Part shown: one piece after another, positions 26,933 to 37,166 of the stretch | How positions within the stretch are numbered: the stretch's first letter is position 1 | How the letters are laid out: each line of letters opens with the position of its first letter | Origin: Bacteroidota bacterium | GTDB taxonomy: Bacteria; Bacteroidota; Bacteroidia; B-17B0; Aurantibacillaceae | Length of the DNA stretch: 64,000 bases | NCBI GenBank assembly: GCA_030692515.1 | Contig: JAUXZS010000024.1 | Location: forward strand, 1-64,000 | Direction of reading: 5' to 3' | Notes under the pieces: generated by a model | Seen by the model: the letters and a program-made list of their open reading frames with translations, nothing else | Databases searched by the model: none | What the model was told of the DNA's origin: nothing | Made by a program: the position numbers and the translations under genes

Positions 26933-27202
26933 ATGTATTTAACATCAGAAGTAAAGAAAGACATTTTCAAAAAACACGGAGGAGCTGAAAAAAACACAGG
27001 GAGCTCAGAATCGCAAATTGCGTTATTTACTCTACGTATTGATCATTTAACTGGTCATTTAAAGAAAAATAAAAAAGATTTTGGTACACAACGTTCTCTA
27101 TTAAATTTAGTAGGTAAGCGTCGTGCATTACTAGATTATTTAAAGAAAAATGATTTGATGCGCTACCGTGCTATCATCAAAACATTAGATATCCGTAAAT
27201 AA
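26933..27202 (+). CDS. rpsO: 30S ribosomal protein S15
   Basis: An 89-residue protein of full normal length, with the S15 signature LTGHLKKNKKDFGTQRSLLNLVGKRRALLDYLKK. It binds the central domain of 16S rRNA early in 30S assembly. The rpsO-pnp order is ancient and conserved, and is present here, but a strong terminator separates the two genes, so pnp is not simply read through. Confidence 0.98.
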   Translation: MYLTSEVKKDIFKKHGGAEKNTGSSESQIALFTLRIDHLTGHLKKNKKDFGTQRSLLNLVGKRRALLDYLKKNDLMRYRAIIKTLDIRK

Positions 27203-27231
27203 TTATTATTGGATAAGCATTATTAAAAGGG

Positions 27232-27265
27232 GGCATTTCGGACACATTCGAAATGCCTTTTTTAT
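27232..27265 (+). terminator. Intrinsic terminator between rpsO and pnp
   Basis: A 9-base perfect stem (GGCATTTCG / CGAAATGCC), 8-base loop and a T-run (T7). It ends the rpsO transcript, or attenuates read-through into pnp. Confidence 0.85.
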
Positions 27266-27416
27266 TAGGCATATCTATAAATTGTTTTTTTGTCGTTAAA
27301 CTACATTTTTAAAATGCTCATTTACGCTTGTAAACTCCGCTTTTAAAAACTCAGTCGCCTAAAAAAAACAAAGTATAGAAACGCCAATTGAGAAGATTAA
27401 AATAAAATATAAACCC

Positions 27417-27435
27417 GTTCCGAAAACGTCGGAAC
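27417..27435 (+). promoter_or_regulatory. Stem-loop in the pnp leader
   Basis: A 7-base perfect stem (GTTCCGA / TCGGAAC) with a 5-base loop lies 15 bases before the pnp ATG. It has no T-run, so it is not a terminator. PNPase represses its own message through a leader hairpin in Escherichia coli; a comparable role here is inference only. Confidence 0.4.
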
Positions 27436-27450
27436 ACAAAACAAATAAAT

Positions 27451-29592
27451 ATGTCACAAATAGGAACAACACACAGTTTTGATATCGGCGATGGTCGTAT
27501 GATATCATTAGAAACAGGAAAGTTAGCTAAACAAGCTGATGGCTCGGTAGTATTAAGATTTGGAGATACCATGATCTTAGCAACTATTGTAAGTAACAAA
27601 GATGCTAAAGAAGGTGTAGATTTTTTACCCTTAACAGTTGATTATCAAGAAAAATATGCCTCAACAGGAAGATTTCCTGGAGGTTTTTTTAAACGCGAAG
27701 CAAAATTATCAGATTACGAAGTATTAATTTCTCGTATTGTTGACCGTGCTTTACGCCCTCAATTTCCTGAAGATTATCATGCAGACACACAACTAATGTT
27801 ATCATTAATTTCTTCTGATAAAGAAAATTTACCAGATGCATTAGTAGGTTTAGCTGCTTGCGCTGCAGTTGCAGTAAGTGATATTCCTTTTAACGGAGCA
27901 ATTAGCGAAGTACGTGTTGCTAAAATAGATGGTAAACTAGTTATTAATCCAACAAGATCTCAATTAGTTGGTAATACATTAGAAATGATTGTTGCTGCAT
28001 CTGCTACAGATATAGCAATGGTTGAAGGTGAAATGAGCGAGGTTAGCGAAGCAGAAATGCTTGAAGCTATTAAATTTGCACACGAAGCAATTAAAATTCA
28101 AATTAAAGGAATTAATGATTTTGCCGTAAAAGCAGGTTTAAAACCTAAGCGCGAGTACAATCACGAGACTAATGATGCAGATTTAAAAGCAAAAGTAATG
28201 AAAGAAACTTACGATGCTGTTTATGCTGCCGCTAAAAAATTAGATCCAAATAAAAACAACCGTAAAGTAAATTTTAAAGCTCCTTTAGAAGAATTTAAAA
28301 AGCAATACACTGCTGAAGAATTAAAACCTATTGAATCTTTAATAAACAAATATTACCATGAAGTTGAATACGTTGCTGTTCGTCGTTTAGCAATAGATGA
28401 GAAAGTACGTTTAGATGGTCGTAAGACTACAGATATTCGTCCGATTTGGGCCGAAGTTTCATACTTACCTACTCCACATGGTAGTGCTGTATTTACACGT
28501 GGCGAAACGCAATCATTAACCACGGTAACTTTAGGTACGCCATTAGATAAATTAAGAATTGACGGTGCATTTAAAAGCGGCGAAGATACTTTTATTTTAC
28601 ATTATAACTTTCCTGGATTTAGTACAGGTGAAGCAAAGCCAAACCGTGGTACTAGTCGCCGCGAAGTTGGACATGGTAACTTAGCATTACGTGCATTAAG
28701 AAAAGTGGTACCAATGGATACAGGTTACACTATACGTGTTGTAAGTGATATTTTAGAAAGCAACGGTTCATCAAGTATGGCAACTGTTTGCGCCGGTTCA
28801 TTAGCATTAATGGACGCTGGTGTAAAAATTGCAAAGCCAGTTTCTGGAATTGCAATGGGTTTAATCACAGATGAAAAAGGTAACTATGCAATTTTATCGG
28901 ATATTTTAGGAGACGAAGATCACTTAGGTGATATGGATTTTAAAGTATGTGGTACTGTTGATGGTATTACTGCTGTACAAATGGATTTAAAAGTAAACGG
29001 TTTACCATACGAAGTAATGGCAAAAGCCATGGAGCAAGCTAAAGTGGGACGTTTACATATCATGAACGAAATGTTGAAGGCTTTAGATGCGCCTCGTGCT
29101 GATTATAAAGAACATGCACCACGTTTTGAAAGAATCGTTATTGCAGGTGAATTTATTGGAGCTATTATAGGACCTGGAGGAAAAGTAATTCAAGAAATGC
29201 AAAAAGCTACCAATACCACTATTGTAATTACAGAAGATGGTAAAAATGGAATCGTTGAAATTTTTGGAACTAATTTAACAGATGTTACTGCTGCAAAAAC
29301 AAGAATTAAAGGGATTGTAACTGTTCCTGAAGTTGGAGACATTTATCAAGCTAAAGTTAAAACAATTATGCCTTACGGTGCATTTGTAGAGATTATGCCG
29401 GGTAAAGATGGCTTATTACACATTAGCGAATATGATTGGAAGCGCATTGATACTTTAGAGGGTGTTTTAAAAGAAGGAGACGTTATTGAAGTAAAATACG
29501 TTGGTGATGATCCAAAAACTAAAAAAATAAAATTAAGTCGTAAAGCTTTATTACCTAAGCCTGATGGAATGGTAGAAAAGAACGAAGCTTAA
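27451..29592 (+). CDS. pnp: Polyribonucleotide nucleotidyltransferase (PNPase)
   Basis: A 713-residue enzyme with two RNase PH-like domains (about 10-140 and 320-550, the second with [30 protein letters not shown] and [22 protein letters not shown]), an all-helical linker, a KH domain ([15 protein letters not shown], near 570) and a C-terminal S1 domain ([32 protein letters not shown], near 632). It degrades RNA 3' to 5' phosphorolytically and can add tails, acting in the degradosome. It is located just behind rpsO, the usual arrangement. It has its own leader and terminator. Confidence 0.98.
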   Translation: MSQIGTTHSFDIGDGRMISLETGKLAKQADGSVVLRFGDTMILATIVSNKDAKEGVDFLPLTVDYQEKYASTGRFPGGFFKREAKLSDYEVLISRIVDRALRPQFPEDYHADTQLMLSLISSDKENLPDALVGLAACAAVAVSDIPFNGAISEVRVAKIDGKLVINPTRSQLVGNTLEMIVAASATDIAMVEGEMSEVSEAEMLEAIKFAHEAIKIQIKGINDFAVKAGLKPKREYNHETNDADLKAKVMKETYDAVYAAAKKLDPNKNNRKVNFKAPLEEFKKQYTAEELKPIESLINKYYHEVEYVAVRRLAIDEKVRLDGRKTTDIRPIWAEVSYLPTPHGSAVFTRGETQSLTTVTLGTPLDKLRIDGAFKSGEDTFILHYNFPGFSTGEAKPNRGTSRREVGHGNLALRALRKVVPMDTGYTIRVVSDILESNGSSSMATVCAGSLALMDAGVKIAKPVSGIAMGLITDEKGNYAILSDILGDEDHLGDMDFKVCGTVDGITAVQMDLKVNGLPYEVMAKAMEQAKVGRLHIMNEMLKALDAPRADYKEHAPRFERIVIAGEFIGAIIGPGGKVIQEMQKATNTTIVITEDGKNGIVEIFGTNLTDVTAAKTRIKGIVTVPEVGDIYQAKVKTIMPYGAFVEIMPGKDGLLHISEYDWKRIDTLEGVLKEGDVIEVKYVGDDPKTKKIKLSRKALLPKPDGMVEKNEA

Positions 29593-29611
29593 TTATTTTA
29601 AGATTCTATTA

Positions 29612-29644
29612 AAAAACCTAAACATAAACGTTTAGGTTTTTTTT
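29612..29644 (+). terminator. Intrinsic terminator of pnp
   Basis: A 12-base perfect stem (AAAAACCTAAAC / GTTTAGGTTTTT), 6-base loop and a run of T. It follows the pnp stop codon by about 20 bases. Confidence 0.88.
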
Positions 29645-29727
29645 ATTGTTAAAAATCGAAAATTCTTCTCAGAAAAAATACTTCCCGCCCAACCAAGAAT
29701 AATATTTGAACGTACTATAAAGACAGA

Positions 29728-29886
29728 ATGGAACGAATTAATTTTAAAATAAAAAAAGCAAAAATCGCATTAATTAAAAAAGCAATTGCTTTTATATTGT
29801 TATGTGTTCTTTTAATTGTTTTGGATAAGGTGTATACTTTAAACTCTTCTGATTTAGGTAGTCAACTTGTAATAGTAAATAAATAA
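29728..29886 (+). CDS. Small single-pass membrane protein, 52 residues
   Basis: An ATG at 29728 opens a 52-codon frame: a basic N-terminus (MERINFKIKKAKIALIKK), one hydrophobic segment (AIAFILLCVLLIVLDKV) and a short polar tail (SSDLGSQLVIVNK). Positive charges before the helix predict an inside-N topology. It lies alone after the pnp terminator and ends 3 bases before the convergent outer-membrane-protein gene. No homologue is recognised. The clean topology and the lack of any competing frame make it a plausible gene; composition alone cannot prove expression. Confidence 0.45.
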   Translation: MERINFKIKKAKIALIKKAIAFILLCVLLIVLDKVYTLNSSDLGSQLVIVNK

Positions 29887-29889
29887 TTA

Positions 29890-30657
29890 TTAAACTCTTT
29901 CTCGACCAATATTTTTTCTATCTATCCACTTATATCTTCTTTTTAAAAATGAAGATTTACCCCCTTCTTGCAATTTAATTACAACACCGGTTGAATGTTG
30001 TAAATAATTGGATGAGGATTTTGGAAATATTCTACTAACACCAAACTTAGCAATACTCTGGAAATTAATACCAATCATTTTACTTAACCAAATATTTAAA
30101 CCAAAACCAATATTTAAATTTCCTCCAATGGGCCTACTTCTAACTGTCCTAAATGTAGTTCCTAATCCATAAACAACATAAGGATTAATCCAACCATCAT
30201 TTTTGGCCATTCTATTAAAATCATTTTTTAAATTTAAATCGCCCGATAAAAAAATGCCACTTTTACCAAGGTCGCCGTTAATGATTTTATTTCCTTTGTA
30301 TAAATTAAAGTTAAATACGCCTTCAATACTAAAAGTATGTTTTAATGATTTCTCAACCGTTAACCTAGTTGGGTAAGGACGCAAGTTCCACCTTGGCCCT
30401 GCATTAAATAAATATTTAAATGGACTGCCATCATCATCCACTACATTACCACCAATACCAAACATCCAATAATCATCAGCACCTTTTCTTTTAATAGTTC
30501 TACCTTTACCACTTGTTTTTACTGGGCTAGACTTTACTTCCCTTTCCTTAGTAGTACGAGTTGTTGCCTTTGTTTTTTGACCAAACAAATTATTTGTACT
30601 AAATAAATTTAGCATCAAAAACAAAAAAGCTATTAATATTTTAAAATTATATTTCAA
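29890..30657 (-). CDS. Predicted outer-membrane beta-barrel protein
   Basis: A 255-residue protein with a signal peptide (1-26, ending LFGQ), a basic Lys/Arg/Thr linker (28-58, TRTTKEREVKSSPVKTSGKG), then alternating amphipathic strands with aromatic ends (DDYWMFGIGGNVVDD, TVEKSLKHTFSIEGVFNF, NPYVVYGLGTTFRTV, GGNLNIGFGLNIWLSKMIGINFQSIAKFG) that fit an 8-stranded outer-membrane barrel. It ends in the basic KWIDRKNIGRERV. It starts at the base directly after the wecB stop codon, so it is co-translated with it, though a functional link with nucleotide-sugar metabolism is only positional. Confidence 0.7.
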   Translation of the reverse strand: MKYNFKILIAFLFLMLNLFSTNNLFGQKTKATTRTTKEREVKSSPVKTSGKGRTIKRKGADDYWMFGIGGNVVDDDGSPFKYLFNAGPRWNLRPYPTRLTVEKSLKHTFSIEGVFNFNLYKGNKIINGDLGKSGIFLSGDLNLKNDFNRMAKNDGWINPYVVYGLGTTFRTVRSRPIGGNLNIGFGLNIWLSKMIGINFQSIAKFGVSRIFPKSSSNYLQHSTGVVIKLQEGGKSSFLKRRYKWIDRKNIGRERV

Positions 30658-31806
30658 TTAAATTATATACTTTATTATTTCGCCGCAAATAAATTCTGCT
30701 GCTTTACCATCTCCATATAATTTCGGAAATTCAAAATCCGTTTTTGAATTAAGAACTTCAAACGCATTTTTTATCTTTTCTTCGTTGGCATCAGCAATTA
30801 TGGCTGCTCCGCATTTCACCAATTCAACCCATTCCGTTTCTGGTCTTAAAATAATACAAGGTTTTTCAAAATAAAACGCTTCTTTTTGCACACCGCCACT
30901 ATCCGTCATTACCAATTTGCAATTTTTTTCTAATGCAACCATTTCTATAAAAGAAACAGGTTCAATGATTTTAAATTGAGGATTTGATTTTATTTCGGTA
31001 TACAAATCTTTTGAAAGATTTACTTCTAATAATTTTGCAGTTCTTGGATGTAATGGCAATACAACATCTAATTTATTTTCATTAGAAATATCATTTAAAG
31101 CTTTAAACAAAGCGTTTAAACGTTTGGGTTCATCAGTATTATTATTGCGATGAATGGTTGCTAAAATAAAATTATTTTTTTGAAGCTTTAATTTTTCAAT
31201 AATGTTTGTTTTACTTTCGGCAACCTCGCTAAAAAATAAACTATTATCATACATCACATCGCCACTATGGTAAACCTTAGGATTATTAGCGTTAAACGGT
31301 GGAACTGTTCCTGTATTAAATCCTTCTTTTATTAAATTAATTACACCTGTTTTTGTTGGAGAGAATAAAAAAGAACTTACATGATCACACATAATTCGGT
31401 TTACCTCTTCAGGCATTGCTTTGTTAAATGAACGTAATCCTGCTTCTATATGAACAATTGGAACATGAATTTTAATTGCGGCAAGTGCACCTGCTAAAGT
31501 AGAATTGGTATCACCATATAATACAATACAATTTGGTTTTTCTTTTAATAAAATTTCTTCAATACCGATTATCATGGCTGCGGTTTGACTGCCATGCCCG
31601 CCACTGCCAACATTTAAATTATAATTTGGCGAAGGAATTCCTAATTCATCAAAAAACACCTGACTCATATTGGCATCATAGTGTTGCCCTGTATGAACAA
31701 TAATTTCTTTTATTTGAGTGCTATATTTATTTTTTATTGCTCTGCTCAAAGCCGCAGCTTTAATAATTTGCGGACGAGCACCAATAATTGTAACAATCTT
31801 CATCAT
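30658..31806 (-). CDS. wecB: UDP-N-acetylglucosamine 2-epimerase (non-hydrolysing)
   Basis: A 382-residue WecB/MnaA-type enzyme: MMKIVTIIGARPQIIKAAALS (N-terminal UDP-binding loop), HTGQHYDANMSQVFFDELGIP, VLYGDTNSTLAGALAA, HIEAGLRSFNKAMPEEVNR and the C-terminal VMTDSGGVQKEAFYFEKPCIILRPETEWVELV. These include the catalytic and UDP-contact residues of the family. It converts UDP-GlcNAc to UDP-ManNAc for surface polysaccharide precursors. It is separate from the glycan locus at the right end of the window but could feed it. Confidence 0.95.
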   Translation of the reverse strand: MMKIVTIIGARPQIIKAAALSRAIKNKYSTQIKEIIVHTGQHYDANMSQVFFDELGIPSPNYNLNVGSGGHGSQTAAMIIGIEEILLKEKPNCIVLYGDTNSTLAGALAAIKIHVPIVHIEAGLRSFNKAMPEEVNRIMCDHVSSFLFSPTKTGVINLIKEGFNTGTVPPFNANNPKVYHSGDVMYDNSLFFSEVAESKTNIIEKLKLQKNNFILATIHRNNNTDEPKRLNALFKALNDISNENKLDVVLPLHPRTAKLLEVNLSKDLYTEIKSNPQFKIIEPVSFIEMVALEKNCKLVMTDSGGVQKEAFYFEKPCIILRPETEWVELVKCGAAIIADANEEKIKNAFEVLNSKTDFEFPKLYGDGKAAEFICGEIIKYII

Positions 31807-31857
31807 TTTAATTTTTTATTTTTTTTTGCCAAGTAACTATTCCCTATTAACTCTGCT

Positions 31858-32556
31858 CTATAATATTCCATCATCCGCAAAACTGTAATATTTTTGATCG
31901 CCAATTATTAAATGGTCTAATAATGCAATTTCAAAAGTTTTTAAAGCTTCTTTTAATTTTTTTGTAATGCTTTTATCTTGCTCGCTTGCTATTAGTTGCC
32001 CACTTGGATGATTATGAGCAATTACTATACCACTTGCGTTATTTTCTATGGCAGCTTTACAGATTAACCTCACATCAACCACAGTGCCAGAAATACCGCC
32101 CTTACTCAAGTATTCTTCTTTTACAACTTGATTGGCGCGGTTTAAAATTAAAATCCAAAATTCTTCATGCGGCAAATCGCTTAAACGTTTTTGTAAAATT
32201 TTATAAGCAATTTCACTCGAAGTTATTTTTACTTTTTGAGTTGTTTCAATTTCATTTCTTCTTCTTCCTAATTCAAAAGCGGCTGCTATGTTAACTGCCT
32301 TTGCCTCGCCTACTCCATTATATTTTTTTAGATCGGCTAAACTTAACTTAGCAAGTTGATTAATGTTATTGTCATTTTCAGAAAGTATTCTTTGTGCTAA
32401 TTGAACTGCTGTTTCTTTTTTATTTCCCGAACCCAAAATAATTGCAATTAACTCCGCATCGCTTAAATTTTGTCTGCCAAGAGCTGCTAATTTTTCTCTT
32501 GGTCTATCATCTTCCGATAAAGATTTAATGGTGATATGTTTAAGCGTATTTTTCAC
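31858..32556 (-). CDS. radC: RadC-family JAMM-domain protein
   Basis: A 232-residue full-length RadC protein: an N-terminal helix-hairpin-helix region (DDRPREKLAALGRQNLSDAELIAIILGSG, then GVGEAKAVNIAAAFELGRR) and a C-terminal JAB1/MPN metalloprotease-like domain with the JAMM motif HNHPSGQLIASEQD (H181, H183, D194). RadC is a core genome marker traditionally linked to repair, but its biochemical role is unclear; JAMM proteins are isopeptidases or metal-dependent hydrolases. Located between wecB and an MFS gene on the other strand. Confidence 0.93.
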   Translation of the reverse strand: MKNTLKHITIKSLSEDDRPREKLAALGRQNLSDAELIAIILGSGNKKETAVQLAQRILSENDNNINQLAKLSLADLKKYNGVGEAKAVNIAAAFELGRRRNEIETTQKVKITSSEIAYKILQKRLSDLPHEEFWILILNRANQVVKEEYLSKGGISGTVVDVRLICKAAIENNASGIVIAHNHPSGQLIASEQDKSITKKLKEALKTFEIALLDHLIIGDQKYYSFADDGIL

Positions 32557-32591
32557 GGAACGCTAAAATACAAAATTGAAAAGAAAGGAAC

Positions 32592-32624
32592 TTGATAAAA
32601 ACCAAATGATTTATAGTAATTTTG
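32592..32624 (+). promoter_or_regulatory. Promoter for the MFS-TIGR02757 pair
   Basis: TTG at 32592-32594, 22 bases, TAATTTTG at 32617-32624. Spacing is at the long end of the consensus. Initiation would fall near 32631, only about 4 bases before the ATG at 32635, so the message would be nearly leaderless. Confidence 0.45.
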
Positions 32625-32634
32625 TCACCAAATT

Positions 32635-33897
32635 ATGTCTTTTTTCCGAACAGAATCTTTACAGATTTTTAAAATAAAGGAGTTCCGCCTTTTTGTATTA
32701 GCAAGATTTTTCCTAACTCTTGCTGTACAAATGCAATTTAGTACTATTTACCTTCAGGTTTATTATGAATACTCAAAAGAGGAACTCATGCTTGGCTTAA
32801 TTGGCCTAACCGAAGCACTTCCATTTGTTGTTGCGTCTTTTTTTAGCGGCCATGTTTCTGATAATTTTTTTCGTAAGCGAATTATTTTAATAGGCATGTT
32901 TGCTTTGCTAATTGGAGCAGTTTTATTATACCTAAATTCTGAGCCGCTTGTTTACCTTTTAAAAAATGCCGGCGTATTAGCGCTTTTTGCGGTTGTATTT
33001 TTATTCGGCATTATTCGTTCATTTTTGGCCGCTACACTACAGCCTTATTTAAGCCAGATTGTACCCAGGCAATTCTACACTCACTCTGCAACTTGGAATA
33101 GCACGGCTTGGCACACAGGTGCAATTTTAGGACCTGTAATTGCGGGCTTAATTTACGGTTATAACAATCAACTCAATGCCAAATGGTGCCATTTAATAGA
33201 AGTGATTTTATTTTTATTAGCCTTATCTTTTATTTGGAGAATTAATCATAAAGGCGCTCCTGAAAAACAGGACAAAAAAGAATCTGTTTTAGAAGGTATT
33301 AAAGTTGGATTAAACTTTGTGTTTAAAAATAAAATGGTTTTAAGCGCTTTATCACTAGACCTTTTTGCAGTTTTATTTGGAGGCGCTGTTGCACTAATTC
33401 CAGCCTTTACAGACAAAGTTTTACATATGGGACCAGAGGCTTATGGTTTATTAAGAACCGCTCCGGCTATTGGTGCAGTTCTAATGGCATTGGTGATGGT
33501 ATTTTATCCTCCGGCAAAAAAAGCAGGCTTAGCCTTAATTTGGTCGGTAGTTGCCTTTGGAATTTTTACAATTTTGTTTGCATTAAGCACAACCTATTTT
33601 ATGGCTTTTGCCATGTTATTTTTTACGGGGGCTTTTGATAATGTGAGTGTGGTTGTTAGACATAGCATTTTACAATTAATGACTCCCGATAATATGCGTG
33701 GTAGAGTGAGCGCAATAAACAGTGTTTTTATTGGCAGCAGTAACGAAATTGGTGCATTTGAAAGTGGTTCAACAGCAAAATTATTTGGTTTAATACCATC
33801 AATTATTGTTGGTGGTGGTTTAACTATTTTTGTAGTGGCGGTAATAAATAAACTTAATCCTAAACTTAAAAAGTTAGATATTAATAGGTTACAATAG
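32635..33897 (+). CDS. MFS transporter (MFS_3/EntS-like)
   Basis: A 420-residue protein with about 12 hydrophobic helices and the MFS layout: FRLFVLARFFLTLAVQMQFSTIYLQVYY (TM1), the loop 2-3 motif SGHVSDNFFRKRIILIG (a G-x-x-S-D-x-x-x-R-R/K form), a central Lys-rich loop near KGAPEKQDKKES, and the repeated loop in the second half (TPDNMRGRVSAINSVFIG), characteristic of the MFS_3 group of exporters. The substrate cannot be assigned. A GTG-started gene overlaps its TAG stop by one base, so the two are coupled. Confidence 0.88.
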   Translation: MSFFRTESLQIFKIKEFRLFVLARFFLTLAVQMQFSTIYLQVYYEYSKEELMLGLIGLTEALPFVVASFFSGHVSDNFFRKRIILIGMFALLIGAVLLYLNSEPLVYLLKNAGVLALFAVVFLFGIIRSFLAATLQPYLSQIVPRQFYTHSATWNSTAWHTGAILGPVIAGLIYGYNNQLNAKWCHLIEVILFLLALSFIWRINHKGAPEKQDKKESVLEGIKVGLNFVFKNKMVLSALSLDLFAVLFGGAVALIPAFTDKVLHMGPEAYGLLRTAPAIGAVLMALVMVFYPPAKKAGLALIWSVVAFGIFTILFALSTTYFMAFAMLFFTGAFDNVSVVVRHSILQLMTPDNMRGRVSAINSVFIGSSNEIGAFESGSTAKLFGLIPSIIVGGGLTIFVVAVINKLNPKLKKLDINRLQ

Positions 33898-34679
33898 TGA
33901 AAAAGGATTTAGCACACATTAAAGATTTTTTGGATGAAAGTTATTTAAAATACAATAACAAATCATTTATTGAAAACGACCCCATTTCTATTCCTCATTT
34001 ATTTTCAAAAAAAGAAGACATTGAAATTGCCGCTTTCCTCTCTGCAACAATAGCATGGGGAAATAGAAAATCCATCATTACAAATGCAACGCGTTTAATG
34101 AACTGGATGGATAATTCTCCTCACGAATTTATTTTAAATCACTCTAAAAAAGAACTAAAACCATTTGAAAAATTTGTGCATCGTACGTTTAATGGAAACG
34201 ATTGTTTGTTTTTTATTAATTCATTAAAAAATATTTACACCAAGCATAATGGTTTAGAAGATGTATTTAAAAACAAATCCAACGATTCTGAATTTAATTT
34301 AAAACATAACATTACTAATTTCAGAAACATTTTTTTAGAAACGAAACATCTTTCGCGTTCAGAAAAGCACATTTCTAATCCTTTAAAAAAATCGAGTGCT
34401 AAACGCCTTTGTATGTTTTTACGGTGGATGGTTCGTGATGATAAAAAAGGAGTTGATTTTGGAATCTGGAAAAGCATTTCGCCAAAAGAACTTTGTTTAC
34501 CCTTGGATGTTCATACAGGTAATGTTAGCCGCACTTTAGGCCTATTAAACCGAACTCAAAACGATTGGCAAGCCGTTGAAGAAATAACTTCGGTTTTAAG
34601 GACCTTAGACCCAAAAGACCCAATTAAATACGATTTTTCCTTATTTGGAATTGGGGTTAATAAAGATTTGAAGCTTTAG
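33897..34679 (+). CDS. TIGR02757 (DUF2400) family protein
   Basis: A 260-residue protein of a family that is widespread in Bacteroidota and has no established function. Recognisable pieces are DPISIPHLFSKKEDIEIAAFLSATIAWGNRKSIITNATRLM, the KRLCMFLRWMVRDDKKGVDFGIWKSISPKELCLPLDVHTGNVSRTLGLL segment, and the C-terminal DPKDPIKYDFSLFGIGV. The layout of helices resembles HhH-type DNA glycosylase-like folds, an inference only. It starts with GTG at 33897, overlapping the MFS stop (TAGTG). Confidence 0.9.
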   Translation: MKKDLAHIKDFLDESYLKYNNKSFIENDPISIPHLFSKKEDIEIAAFLSATIAWGNRKSIITNATRLMNWMDNSPHEFILNHSKKELKPFEKFVHRTFNGNDCLFFINSLKNIYTKHNGLEDVFKNKSNDSEFNLKHNITNFRNIFLETKHLSRSEKHISNPLKKSSAKRLCMFLRWMVRDDKKGVDFGIWKSISPKELCLPLDVHTGNVSRTLGLLNRTQNDWQAVEEITSVLRTLDPKDPIKYDFSLFGIGVNKDLKL

Positions 34680-34802
34680 TACCCTCTAAAAGCCCTTCTG
34701 TTAGTGAAATACTGAAATATTTAACGGCTTTATCTTTTAAAATTCCTAATTAATATTTAACTTAGTTCACTGTAAAAATTACATCACTCTAAATTTATAA
34801 TT

Positions 34803-37070
34803 ATGGCATTTGACATTGAAATGATTAAGGAAGTATACAAAAACCTTCCTGCAAAAGTAGAAGCAGCCCGCAAACTAGTTGGTCGTCCGCTTACACTTAC
34901 CGAAAAAATATTATACGCTCACTTACATGCAGAGCAAGCGCCCGCAAGTTTTGAAAAAGGAAAATCCTATGTTGATTTTGCTCCAGATAGAGTTGCCATG
35001 CAAGATGCAACAGCTCAAATGGCTTTGTTACAATTTATGCAATCTGGTCGCCCTAAAGTGGCTGTGCCTTCTACTGTTCACTGCGATCATTTAATTACTG
35101 CAAAAAATGGTGCTAACGAAGATTTAGCTTTTGCAAATACAGAAAGTAAAGAAGTGTTTGATTTCTTAGGTTCTGTTTCAAATAAATATGGTATTGGCTT
35201 TTGGAAACCAGGCGCAGGTATTATTCATCAAGTAGTATTAGAAAATTATGCTTTCCCTGGTGGAATGATGATTGGTACCGATTCTCACACTGTTAACGCA
35301 GGTGGTTTAGGTATGATTGCAATTGGTGTTGGTGGTGCCGATGCTTGTGATGTTATGGCAGGTTTAGCTTGGGAATTAAAAATGCCAAAATTAATTGGTG
35401 TTAAGTTAACCGGTAAATTAAGCGGTTGGACAGCTCCTAAAGATGTTATTTTAAAAGTTGCTGGTATCCTTACTGTTAAAGGTGGAACGGATGCCGTTGT
35501 CGAATATTTTGGCGAAGGTGCAATATCAATGAGTTGTACCGGTAAAGGAACTATTTGTAATATGGGTGCAGAAATTGGTGCAACCACTTCTACATTTGGT
35601 TATGATGATAGCATGAGTCGTTATTTAAAAGCTACTGGCCGTGCTGATGTTGCTGCTTTAGCTGATACAATAAAAGAACATTTAACTGCTGATAAAGAAG
35701 TTTATGCTAATCCTGAAAAATATTTTGATCAAGTAATTGAAATTAATTTATCAGAATTAGAGCCACATGTTAACGGACCATTTACTCCAGATTTAGCAAC
35801 TCCAATCTCTAAATTAAAAGAGGCTGCTTTAGCAAATGGATGGCCAACAAAAATTTCTGTTGGTTTATTAGGCTCTTGTACTAACTCTTCTTACGAAGAT
35901 ATTTCTCGTGCAGTGAGTTTAGCAAAACAAGTTTCCTCAAAAAATTTAAAAGCAAAAGCAGAATATTTAATTAATCCAGGTTCAGAACAAATTCGTTTTA
36001 CAATTAAACGCGATGGATTTTTAGATGTGTTTGATCAAATTGGCGCAAAAGTATTTACTAACGCTTGCGGTCCTTGTATTGGTATGTGGGATAGAATGGG
36101 TGCTGAGAAACAAGAAAAAAATACTATCATTCATTCATTTAATAGAAACTTTGCAAAACGTGCCGATGGTAATCCAAACACCTATGCATTTGTTGCATCT
36201 CCAGAAATTGTAACAGCTATGGCTATTGCAGGAGATTTAACGTTTAATCCATTAACGGATTATTTAACGAATGAAAAAGGTGAGAAAGTAAAATTTGATG
36301 CGCCTACAGGAGATGAATTACCATCTAAAGGTTTTGCGGTTGAAGATGCTGGATATCAAGCTCCAGCTGCAGATGGAAGCAAAGTAATAGTAAATGTATC
36401 GCCTACTAGTAGTCGTTTACAATTACTTGACCCTTTTGCTGCTTGGGAAGGTGTTGATTTAAAAGGATTAAAATTATTAATTAAAGCAAAAGGTAAATGT
36501 ACAACTGACCATATTAGTATGGCTGGTCCTTGGTTAAAATTCCGTGGGCATTTAGATAATATTTCTAACAACATGTTAATTGGTGCTGTAAATTTCTTTA
36601 ACGAAAAAACAGACACCGTTAAAAATCAATTAACAGGTGCATATGATTCTGTACCAAAAGTACAACGCGATTATAAAGCAAATGGAATTGGTTCTATTGT
36701 TGTGGGTGACGAAAACTATGGCGAAGGTTCATCACGTGAGCATGCTGCTATGGAGCCTCGTCATTTAGGTGTACGTGCTGTTTTAGTAAAATCGTTTGCG
36801 CGTATTCACGAAACCAACTTAAAGAAACAAGGTATGTTAGGTTTAACCTTTGCTAATAAAGCCGATTACGATAAAATTCAAGAAAATGACTCTATCGATA
36901 TTACAGGCTTAACTTCATTTGCACCAGGCAAACCACTAACCGTTGTATTAAACCATGCAGATGGAAGTTCTGAAGAAATTAAAGCTAACCATACTTATAA
37001 CGCTCAACAAATTGAGTGGTTTAAAGCTGGTGGCGCCTTAAACATTATCAGAGCAAACGTAAAAGCATAA
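34803..37070 (+). CDS. acn: Aconitate hydratase
   Basis: A 755-residue aconitase of the mitochondrial-like/AcnA superfamily with three N-terminal domains and a swivelling domain 4. Iron-sulfur ligands are C359 ([13 protein letters not shown]), C422 and C425 (ACGPCIGMW). Further motifs are [24 protein letters not shown] and, in domain 4, [38 protein letters not shown]. It isomerises citrate to isocitrate in the TCA cycle. The C-terminal end reads [17 protein letters not shown]. Its last 68 bases are repeated, diverged, about 1 kb downstream beyond a Bro-N gene. A terminator follows the stop. Confidence 0.97.
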   Translation: MAFDIEMIKEVYKNLPAKVEAARKLVGRPLTLTEKILYAHLHAEQAPASFEKGKSYVDFAPDRVAMQDATAQMALLQFMQSGRPKVAVPSTVHCDHLITAKNGANEDLAFANTESKEVFDFLGSVSNKYGIGFWKPGAGIIHQVVLENYAFPGGMMIGTDSHTVNAGGLGMIAIGVGGADACDVMAGLAWELKMPKLIGVKLTGKLSGWTAPKDVILKVAGILTVKGGTDAVVEYFGEGAISMSCTGKGTICNMGAEIGATTSTFGYDDSMSRYLKATGRADVAALADTIKEHLTADKEVYANPEKYFDQVIEINLSELEPHVNGPFTPDLATPISKLKEAALANGWPTKISVGLLGSCTNSSYEDISRAVSLAKQVSSKNLKAKAEYLINPGSEQIRFTIKRDGFLDVFDQIGAKVFTNACGPCIGMWDRMGAEKQEKNTIIHSFNRNFAKRADGNPNTYAFVASPEIVTAMAIAGDLTFNPLTDYLTNEKGEKVKFDAPTGDELPSKGFAVEDAGYQAPAADGSKVIVNVSPTSSRLQLLDPFAAWEGVDLKGLKLLIKAKGKCTTDHISMAGPWLKFRGHLDNISNNMLIGAVNFFNEKTDTVKNQLTGAYDSVPKVQRDYKANGIGSIVVGDENYGEGSSREHAAMEPRHLGVRAVLVKSFARIHETNLKKQGMLGLTFANKADYDKIQENDSIDITGLTSFAPGKPLTVVLNHADGSSEEIKANHTYNAQQIEWFKAGGALNIIRANVKA
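37003..37070 (+). repeat. Direct repeat, first copy: 3' end of acn
   Basis: The last 68 bases of acn, encoding the end of the protein, recur at 38055-38121 at about 85 percent identity. Here the sequence is intact in frame. Confidence 0.8.
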
Positions 37071-37120
37071 CTAAAACGCTAAAAGTCATTAAGCACTCAC
37101 ACTCCTACCAATACATTATC

Positions 37121-37154
37121 AAAAATCCCTCTGGCAAAAAACAGGGGGATTTTT
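37121..37154 (+). terminator. Intrinsic terminator downstream of acn
   Basis: A 13-base stem (AAAAATCCCTCTG / CAGGGGGATTTTT, one G-T pair), 8-base loop and T-run. Distinct in sequence from the terminator following the second acn end. Confidence 0.85.
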
Positions 37155-37166
37155 ATTTTGCTACAA

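Noticed and set aside
26933-29592. rpsO and pnp as one simple operon
   Set aside because: A strong intrinsic terminator with a T-run separates them; any joint transcription would need read-through.
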